From assembly GCA_003219125.1 (NCBI GenBank), contig QHPP01000110.1, positions 1 to 47,068 on the forward strand: a stretch of DNA of 47,068 nucleotides, written 5' to 3'. Numbering within the stretch: the first letter of the stretch is position 1; the number at the start of each line of letters is the position of its first letter. The translations under genes were made by a program, and so were the position numbers. Positions 41,486 to 47,068 of the stretch are shown here, one piece after another. Below the pieces are notes generated by a model. It ran no database searches. It was not told the DNA's origin and saw nothing but the letters and a program-made list of their open reading frames with translations. Origin of the DNA: Verrucomicrobiota bacterium (lineage in GTDB: Bacteria > Verrucomicrobiota > Verrucomicrobiia > Chthoniobacterales > UBA10450).

Positions 41486-43273
41486 CTATGATGGTAATGG
41501 AAACCGTCGCGTTAATTCCCGCACCTTTCCGCGAACCCGTTCGAGCGCGGCATTATCATCGCGATTTTGGAGCGCTTCGGCAACGAGATCGGCAATCTCC
41601 AGCATTTCTTCCTCACGCATTCCACGCGTGGTCACAGCCGGAGTGCCGACACGAATTCCGCCCGGCTTGAAGATCGGATAAGTGTCGAAAGGAATTGCAT
41701 TTTTATTCACCGTGATGCCAGCCCGATCGAGAACTTCCTGCGCTTGTTTCCCGTTAATTTCCTTGGGCCGCAGGTCCACTAGCATCAGATGATTATCAGT
41801 GCCACCGCTGACGATGCGATAGCCGTGTTTGCTCAAACCGGCCGCGAGCGCTTTCGCATTCGTCACCACTTGCTTTTGATACTCGCGAAACTGCGGCTGC
41901 AATGCTTCGTGAAAACACACCGCTTTCGCCGCGATCACGTGCATGAGCGGGCCACCCTGAATGCCCGGAAATACCATCGAGTCGATCTGTTTCGCGTATT
42001 TCTCGTGGCATAACACGATACCGCCGCGGGGGCCGCGCAAGCTTTTGTGTGTCGTCGTCGTGACAAACTGGGCATGTGGAATCGGACTCGGGTGCTGGCC
42101 GCCTGCGACCAGCCCGGCGATGTGCGCCATATCAATGAAGAGAAGCGCGCCGCATGCATCGGCGATGGTTCGCAGCCGCTGAAAATCGAGCGTGCGTGGA
42201 TAAGCTGATGCGCCGGCAGTGATCATCGCCGGCTTGGTTTCGTTGGCCAGCTTTTCGAGGGCGTCGTAATCGATTTGCTCGGTTTTCTCAGCCACGCCGT
42301 AGTGGGTGACCTGATAAAATTTGCCCGAAAAATTTGCCGGATGTCCGTGGGTGAGATGGCCGCCGTGGGCTAGATTCATTGTCAAAATCTTGTCGCCCAC
42401 TTTCAGCACCGAAAAATAGACCGCCATGTTCGCCTGCGAGCCGCTGTGTGGCTGGACGTTCACATGTTCTGCGCCGAACAATCGCTTGGCCCGATCGATC
42501 GCAAGCGATTCGACGGTATCCACATTTTCACAGCCCCCGTACCAGCGTTTGCTGGGATAACCCTCGGCGTATTTGTTGGTCAACACGCTCCCTTGCGCTT
42601 CCATCACCGCACGACTGGTGAAATTTTCCGACGCGATCAGTTCGATATTTTCGCGCTGCCGTTTTTCTTCGGCCGCGACTGCGTCATAAACTTCCGGATC
42701 GACTTTGCGTAGACCGCCACTGGGCGCGCCCAAACTCGGTTCAGCCGAATGAGGAATATCGCTCATCAGATAAGTGGAAGCGCCGCCGCTTCGCCCGCCC
42801 GAGCGGACAGCTACTTCGCTCTCTTCTACAAACGCGAGCACGCTGGGCAAGGCGTTTTTGATGGTCTCCGCGCAAGTATTATAAACATCGCGCCCGAGTC
42901 CGATGGGATCGGGAACGTCGCGCCAGCAGGTCGCGCCCGCTTCTTCAAACTCGCGCAACAGAAAAGTCTTATCGGCTGCATTTGGGAAAAGCATCTGGAT
43001 CGCTTCCACATGCGCCCCTGTCATGGCGAAAATATGAGTCGCGCGCTCGACTAACGCGCCCGTCAAAGGCTGGCTCCGCAAATTGCCGATTTCGGCGCCT
43101 TCCTCGGCGCAGACCTCGATCGCGTGCGAACTTGGCGGCTGCCCGCGCACTGCGTGTACGCCGGCGGAGGCCACTTCAATATCCTTGCGATTTCCCAGGA
43201 GGCGGCGAAAAAGACCTTCCGCAATGGGACTGCGACAAACATTGCCAGTACAAACGAAAAGGACGCTTTTCAC
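41486..43273 (-). CDS. Fused low-molecular-weight protein phosphatase - serine hydroxymethyltransferase
   Basis: One 595-residue frame with two whole enzymes. Residues 1-152 are LMW-PTP-like: [17 protein letters not shown] (Cys8, CX5R to Arg14) and [12 protein letters not shown] with the general-acid Asp. After a linker (about 153-185) comes full-length Gly[43 protein letters not shown] and the PLP lysine in [14 protein letters not shown]. Adjacent phosphatase and glyA genes are known in bacteria (ywlE near glyA in Bacillus); here they are joined. An internal ATG at 42766 ([13 protein letters not shown]) looks like the original GlyA start and could still make a separate SHMT. The linker ([11 protein letters not shown]) is low complexity. 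The phosphatase loop has Val at the position that is Thr in arginine phosphatases, so specificity is open. Confidence 0.93.
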   Translation of the reverse strand: MKSVLFVCTGNVCRSPIAEGLFRRLLGNRKDIEVASAGVHAVRGQPPSSHAIEVCAEEGAEIGNLRSQPLTGALVERATHIFAMTGAHVEAIQMLFPNAADKTFLLREFEEAGATCWRDVPDPIGLGRDVYNTCAETIKNALPSVLAFVEESEVAVRSGGRSGGASTYLMSDIPHSAEPSLGAPSGGLRKVDPEVYDAVAAEEKRQRENIELIASENFTSRAVMEAQGSVLTNKYAEGYPSKRWYGGCENVDTVESLAIDRAKRLFGAEHVNVQPHSGSQANMAVYFSVLKVGDKILTMNLAHGGHLTHGHPANFSGKFYQVTHYGVAEKTEQIDYDALEKLANETKPAMITAGASAYPRTLDFQRLRTIADACGALLFIDMAHIAGLVAGGQHPSPIPHAQFVTTTTHKSLRGPRGGIVLCHEKYAKQIDSMVFPGIQGGPLMHVIAAKAVCFHEALQPQFREYQKQVVTNAKALAAGLSKHGYRIVSGGTDNHLMLVDLRPKEINGKQAQEVLDRAGITVNKNAIPFDTYPIFKPGGIRVGTPAVTTRGMREEEMLEIADLVAEALQNRDDNAALERVRGKVRELTRRFPLPS

Positions 43274-43360
43274 AGGATGCGGCCGCGCGAATCTTGCACG
43301 GCGGCCAAGTACGTTCGCACAAAATTACGCCAACGCGACTCGGCTTTATCTGCTCTATTT

Positions 43361-44311
43361 ATGAGACAAGCGTGGAAAAAAGTTCGCTACCGCTTGGAGC
43401 ACATCGGCCTGCTAATTGCCGCCAGCCTCGTGCCCCTTTTGCCGCGACCTGTCCTCGTCCCTCTGGCAAAAATATTCGGTGCCGTGGCCGCGGTGGTGGA
43501 TCGTTATGGCCGCCGCATTGCCCTTGCGAATCTTGAGTGCGCCTTTGGCGAAAAATATTCGGCTTCAGAAAAACGGCGCATCATTCGCGAATCGTACCAG
43601 CATTTCGCTCAAACCATGCTCGATCTGATGTGGAGCCCACGGCTCACTCCGGAAAATTTCTCACGCTACATTGAATTTGAAGGGTTTCCCGAGGTCAATC
43701 CGAATCAAAGCGGGATCGTGGTCTGTTATCACTACAGCAATTTCGAATGGCTCAGTCTGGGCTGTGGGTTTCGTGGTCGTCCGAGCACGATTATTGCCCA
43801 GGAATTCAAGAATGCTTTGCTCGATCCAATTTTCCGGCGTTGGCGGGAACGATCCGGTCATGTCTTTAGCGCCCGCACCGGCGGAATTTTGCGACTTTTC
43901 AAGACCCTGCGTCGCGGAGGGAATACCGCCATGCTGGTTGATCTGACCGTTTTACCGGGCCCCGCTGCCGTCGCCGTTCGGTGTTTAGGATTGCAAACCA
44001 GTGTTACTTCCGCTCACGCCTGGTTACAGCAACGCTCAGGAGCCGCGCTTATTCCGGCCCATTGCGAGCCATTGCCGCGAGGACGTTACCGGGTTGTTTT
44101 TCATGCGCCGATTGACCTTGGCCCAAACGCAACCCCGCGGGAAGTCGCGCAGGCCTGCTGGGATTCATTCGAGCCGATCATGCGTGCGAAGCCGGGCCCG
44201 TGGCTCTGGATGTACAAACATTGGCGCTATCTCCCGAGGAACCCTGATCGACCCTACCCGTTCTATTCCGGGCTGAACGGGAAGTTCGAAAGAATGCTGG
44301 CGCAAAAATGA
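43361..44311 (+). CDS. Lysophospholipid/lipid A acyltransferase, LpxL-like
   Basis: Inner-membrane acyltransferase of the LpxL/HtrB family, which adds secondary acyl chains to lipid A. The start at 43361 (MRQAWKKVRYRLEHIG) gives 316 residues; the open extension to 43124 is antisense to the phosphatase part of the fused gene. A hydrophobic helix (about 15-45), the catalytic HX4E motif CYHYSNFEW (His124, Glu129), GVFxAR-like GHVFSARTGGILRLF, VDLTVLPGPAAVAV and the C-terminal PGPWLWMYKHWRYLPR are typical. No acyl-carrier gene nearby. It is divergent from the fused glyA gene, 87 bp apart. Confidence 0.9.
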   Translation: MRQAWKKVRYRLEHIGLLIAASLVPLLPRPVLVPLAKIFGAVAAVVDRYGRRIALANLECAFGEKYSASEKRRIIRESYQHFAQTMLDLMWSPRLTPENFSRYIEFEGFPEVNPNQSGIVVCYHYSNFEWLSLGCGFRGRPSTIIAQEFKNALLDPIFRRWRERSGHVFSARTGGILRLFKTLRRGGNTAMLVDLTVLPGPAAVAVRCLGLQTSVTSAHAWLQQRSGAALIPAHCEPLPRGRYRVVFHAPIDLGPNATPREVAQACWDSFEPIMRAKPGPWLWMYKHWRYLPRNPDRPYPFYSGLNGKFERMLAQK

Positions 44312-44396
44312 TATCTTTTGTGAAAAAGCCCATGCTCCCGCCTCGAACGCAAAATCTTTCACGCTGGCGCGAGCAAATTTTTGGGAAAGTGAGAAG

Positions 44397-45788
44397 ATGC
44401 CGGAATTGACCACAAGCCAACGAGTTTGGCGCAGAGAAGTCGGAAACGTTTCTCTGCCTGAAGTCCATCGCAGCGTCGTCGTTCCTGTGACCGCTTCGTT
44501 TTGGCGAAAGTTATTCGCATTTTCCGGTCCCGGCTTTCTGGTCGCGGTTGGCTACATGGATCCGGGCAATTGGGCCACAGATCTCGCGGGCGGGGCCAGA
44601 TTTGGTTACGCGCTGCTGATGGTGGTCATGATTTCGAATTTCATGGCCATTTTGCTGCAGCATCTCTGCATCAAACTCGGTATCGCTACCGGGCGTGATC
44701 TCGCGCAAGCGTGTCGCGATCATTACTCGACGCCGACGGTCTGGGCACTGTGGATCCTTTGCGAAATCGCAATCGCGGCGTGCGATTTAGCCGAAGTGGT
44801 CGGTTCAGCCATCGGCTTGCAACTTCTCTTTGGCATTCCGCTGGTTTGGGGATGTGTCATTACCGCCCTCGACGTCCTCGCTGTTCTCTACCTTCAGAAT
44901 AAGGGTTTTCGTTACATCGAAGCGCTCGTCATCACGCTCATCTTTACGATCGGCACGTGTTTTGCGACCGAGTTGATTCTTTCCAAACCAAGCATCATCG
45001 GAGTTGCGCTCGGGTTTGTCCCGGGCCCTCGCGTTATCCTGAATCCGGAGATGCTCTACGTCAGCATAGGTATCCTCGGCGCGACGGTGATGCCGCATAA
45101 CCTTTATCTGCATTCGTCCATTGTGCAGACGAGAAAATTCGAGCAGACACCTCTAGGCAAGCGGGAGGCGATCAAGTTCGCTACCATCGATTCAACTGTG
45201 GCCCTTATGTTCGCCCTCTTCATTAACGGCGCGATCCTGGTTCTGGCTGCCTCCGCCTTTCACTGGTCCGGTCATCAGCATGTAGCTGAGATTCAGGACG
45301 CCTATAAATTGCTTAGCCCTCTTCTCGGAGTCAGTTTCGCCAGCGTCCTCTTCGCCGTGGCACTTCTCGCTTCCGGACAAAATTCTACGCTTACTGGAAC
45401 GCTGGCCGGACAAATTGTAATGGAAGGTTTTCTTAACTTTCGCATCACGCCTTGGGTTAGACGATTGCTGACGCGTTTGATCGCCATTATTCCGGCCGTA
45501 CTCATCATCGGGATTTTCGGCGAAGGAAAAACCACCCAGTTGCTGGTGGCGAGCCAGGTCGTCCTCAGCATGCAACTCGGCTTTGCGGTCTGGCCTCTCC
45601 TGCGATTCACCGGTGAGAAGGCCAAGATGGGCGAATTTGCGAACGGACTTGTAGTGAAAATTCTTGGCTGGATGACAGCCATCGTCATCATCTCGCTCAA
45701 TGTGAAACTGCTCTTCGATACTTTTATGCCTGAGCCCGTGCGGAAAGCCTTTTATGGTTTTTTGAAAATTCCGATGCCCACTCAATAG
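44397..45788 (+). CDS. mntH: Nramp-family divalent metal transporter
   Basis: Proton-coupled importer of Mn2+ and Fe2+ with about 11 TM segments in 463 residues. The metal site is complete: TM1 GYMDPGNWATD (DPGN) and TM6 MPHNLYLHSSIVQTR (MPHN). LLASGQNSTLTGTLAGQIVMEGFL is the conserved transport signature. About 45 extra N-terminal residues precede TM1. It is followed 9 bp later by a UspA gene, so the two are probably cotranscribed. No MntR box or yybP-ykoY element is evident in the 85 bp before the start. Confidence 0.95.
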   Translation: MPELTTSQRVWRREVGNVSLPEVHRSVVVPVTASFWRKLFAFSGPGFLVAVGYMDPGNWATDLAGGARFGYALLMVVMISNFMAILLQHLCIKLGIATGRDLAQACRDHYSTPTVWALWILCEIAIAACDLAEVVGSAIGLQLLFGIPLVWGCVITALDVLAVLYLQNKGFRYIEALVITLIFTIGTCFATELILSKPSIIGVALGFVPGPRVILNPEMLYVSIGILGATVMPHNLYLHSSIVQTRKFEQTPLGKREAIKFATIDSTVALMFALFINGAILVLAASAFHWSGHQHVAEIQDAYKLLSPLLGVSFASVLFAVALLASGQNSTLTGTLAGQIVMEGFLNFRITPWVRRLLTRLIAIIPAVLIIGIFGEGKTTQLLVASQVVLSMQLGFAVWPLLRFTGEKAKMGEFANGLVVKILGWMTAIVIISLNVKLLFDTFMPEPVRKAFYGFLKIPMPTQ

Positions 45789-45797
45789 GTCGCGGCC

Positions 45798-46223
45798 ATG
45801 TACCAGCACATCCTCATTCCACTTGAAAACAGCGCTGCTGACGAAACCATTCTATCGCACATTAAGCGGCTGGCTCGCCTGACCAATGCGCGCATGCTTC
45901 TTGTCCATGTAGCGGACGGCTGGGTGGCACGAAATTTCAATCAACTACAACTTGCCGAAAGTGAAGAAATGAAACAAGACCGCGTCTATCTGGAAGAACG
46001 ACAGCGCGAGCTGATAAACGATGGTTTTTCCTGCGACGCAGTGCTCGCCCTTGGCGAACCCTCAGACGAAATCATTAAACTGGCCCGGGAAAAGGATATT
46101 GATCTTATCGCCATGACCACCCATGGCCATCGTTTCGTCAGCGATATCCTCTACGGCGCCACTGTGGATAAAGTGCGGCACGCTGTGGATGTCCCGGTGC
46201 TGCTTCTAAAAGTAAAAAACTAA
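45798..46223 (+). CDS. Universal stress protein, UspA family
   Basis: A 141-residue single Usp domain. It begins YQHILIPLENSAADETILSHIKRLA and ends with the ATP-binding motif MTTHGHRFVSDILYGATVDKVRHAVDVPVLLLK, where G-2x-G-9x-G(S/T) is partly altered (THGHRF...GATVDKV). Nucleotide-binding is therefore plausible but not certain. Linked to mntH, it may be a partner or stress-linked cofactor of metal uptake, as in some other bacteria where Nramp and Usp are adjacent or fused. It ends before a short hairpin. Confidence 0.92.
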   Translation: MYQHILIPLENSAADETILSHIKRLARLTNARMLLVHVADGWVARNFNQLQLAESEEMKQDRVYLEERQRELINDGFSCDAVLALGEPSDEIIKLAREKDIDLIAMTTHGHRFVSDILYGATVDKVRHAVDVPVLLLKVKN

Positions 46224-46268
46224 AGCCAGCTTCACAAATCCAACAGCCAAGCAGTGGCTTGTAAAACG

Positions 46269-46287
46269 TGACGGCTTTAAACCGTCA
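46269..46287 (+). terminator. Short hairpin after the mntH-usp pair
   Basis: TGACGG CTTTAAA CCGTCA forms a perfect 6-bp stem, 46 bp after the usp stop. It is followed by a mild T-containing stretch (AGTTTC) rather than a T-run, so it is at best a weak terminator. Confidence 0.35.
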
Positions 46288-46445
46288 AGTTTCAAAGCGC
46301 GCTGTGATCAGGTGTGGGTGAGCGGTTTTTCCAGCCTCTTTCCCGAGTATAAAACGGTAATGCCGTCCATGGCGCCGATCCGCGTAGGCGATCAGCCGCG
46401 CGGGAGACTTGCCCTGCTTTGCGCGTAAGACTACTACAGACGCGC

Positions 46446-47068
46446 GTGAAAGTGTTGCTACTGACCAACGAATATCCGCCTTCCACTTACGGCGGGGCTG
46501 GAGTGCATGTGGAATATCTGTCGCGCGAATTGGCGAAGTTGATGCCGGTAGAAGTCCGCTGTTTCGGCGATCAAAGAGTCAGACTCGGGAATCTGACGGT
46601 GCGTGGTTTTCAATTGGATATGGCCGGCTGGAATTGTCCGAAAGCGCTTCGCCCGACTCTCGGCGCGGTACGACGCTGCATCGACTTTAATGCCACTGGC
46701 ATCGATGCCCAGATCGTTCACTGTCATACCTGGTATACGCATTGGGGCGGGATTCTCGCGCGAAAGAATTACGGCATTCCGCTCGTCATCACAGTGCATT
46801 CGCTCGAGCCGTTGCGTCCGTGGAAACGCGAGCAGCTCGGTGGCGGTTACGATTTTTCGCTTTGGGTCGAGAAGACCGCTCTCGAAATGGCCGATGCGGT
46901 CATTGCCGTTTCGAACGAGACCAGGGCCGACATTGCGCGTCTGTTCAAGGTCAAGAAGGAATGTTTACATGTGATCTACAATGGAATCGATCTTGATGAA
47001 TATCGCCCGGTGAAGGCAAAGGATGCGCTCCGCAAATTCGGGATCGATTCAGACAAGCCTTATTTGTT
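46446..47068 (+). CDS. Glycogen synthase of the GlgM/actinobacterial GlgA type (3' partial)
   Basis: GT4 enzyme cut by the window end after about 207 residues. It starts at GTG 46446 (MKVLLLTNEYPPSTYGGAGV) and shows HCHTWYTHWGGILARK, the diagnostic HSLEPLRPWKREQLGGGYDF, EKTALEMADAVIAVS and the NGIDLDEYRP hinge. The PLRPWKxEQLGGGY block is characteristic of the actinobacterial glycogen synthase (GlgA/GlgM, alpha-maltose-1-phosphate-forming) group rather than the enteric GT5 GlgA. No glgC or glgE is in view. The gene lies about 220 bp after usp. Confidence 0.9.
   Translation, partial: MKVLLLTNEYPPSTYGGAGVHVEYLSRELAKLMPVEVRCFGDQRVRLGNLTVRGFQLDMAGWNCPKALRPTLGAVRRCIDFNATGIDAQIVHCHTWYTHWGGILARKNYGIPLVITVHSLEPLRPWKREQLGGGYDFSLWVEKTALEMADAVIAVSNETRADIARLFKVKKECLHVIYNGIDLDEYRPVKAKDALRKFGIDSDKPYL

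Noticed and set aside
43124-43360. N-terminal extension of the LpxL-like gene
   Set aside because: This part is antisense to the phosphatase domain of the fused gene and lacks acyltransferase features; the start at 43361 gives the normal length.

Overview
The window reads as a stretch of chromosome from a Gram-negative, lipid A-making soil or water bacterium. The most likely group is Verrucomicrobiota (Chthoniobacterales or a 'Udaeobacter'-like lineage). This is inferred from the mix of a VPDxG-type PEP-CTERM protein, an OpcA-Zwf pair, a KynB-type cyclase inside a lipid A operon, an actinobacterial-type glycogen synthase, and many short palindromic intergenic repeats. I cannot test that placement here. 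No rRNA, convincing tRNA, CRISPR array, prophage or insertion sequence is visible. Most genes are housekeeping genes packed into short operons with 1-28 bp overlaps.

Layout. 1-1 kb: 3' part of a sugar ABC permease. 1-2.6 kb: sparse region with two small hypothetical ORFs. 2.6-3.2 kb: exported MsrB. 3.3-7.9 kb (minus): operon ribBA-ribH-nusB-ftsY-MFS transporter. 8.1-11.1 kb (minus): hypothetical exported protein, an internally shortened thymidine phosphorylase and a short ALDH-like protein, all resembling a deoxynucleoside-catabolism remnant. 11.1-17.9 kb (plus): GDP-fucose synthase, Gfo/Idh oxidoreductase, LpxB, KynB, an ArnT-like membrane glycosyltransferase, a HIT protein and a membrane protein, as an envelope-sugar and lipid A operon. 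A perfect 268-bp tandem duplication lies across its 5' end. 18.1-19.9 kb (minus): unknown protein and an A-type Fe-S carrier. 20.2-22.0 kb: mutL. 22.1-25.9 kb: nucleotide-sugar and glycosyl-transfer cluster (GDP-mannose 3,5-epimerase-like, methyltransferase, GT2, NAD epimerase). 26.0-29.6 kb: uppP, a small unknown, a DUF3309-like peptide, purA, uppS. 29.9-33.4 kb: hemW, a squalene/phytoene synthase, and a frameshifted laminin-B/PEP-CTERM gene. 33.6-38.5 kb: family 4 uracil-DNA glycosylase, queA, yciA, a small lipoprotein-like protein, a cNMP-DUF4388 regulator, and a GT4. 38.5-43.3 kb (minus): opcA, zwf and a fused phosphatase-serine hydroxymethyltransferase. 43.4-47 kb: LpxL-like acyltransferase, MntH/Nramp, UspA and the start of a GlgM/GlgA-type glycogen synthase.

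Envelope building is the recurring theme. UppP and UppS make and recycle the undecaprenyl carrier. LpxB, the LpxL-like enzyme, the ArnT-like enzyme and the Gfo/Idh protein fit lipid A assembly and decoration. Fcl, the GDP-mannose epimerase and the GT/methyltransferase genes fit surface polysaccharide synthesis.

The most unusual signal is a set of short palindromic repeats that occur between genes and also inside genes without breaking the frame. One family (consensus arms GTCATCCCGAGCG / CGCTCGGGATGAC) has two paired-arm intergenic copies plus partial or diverged copies, and one copy encoding about 40 extra residues in LpxB. A second palindrome is read through in the MutL linker. A third candidate lies in the squalene synthase, and repeat-like sequence may have joined the phosphatase to GlyA. 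This resembles the coding palindromic elements known from Rickettsia, but the repeat sequences look unrelated.
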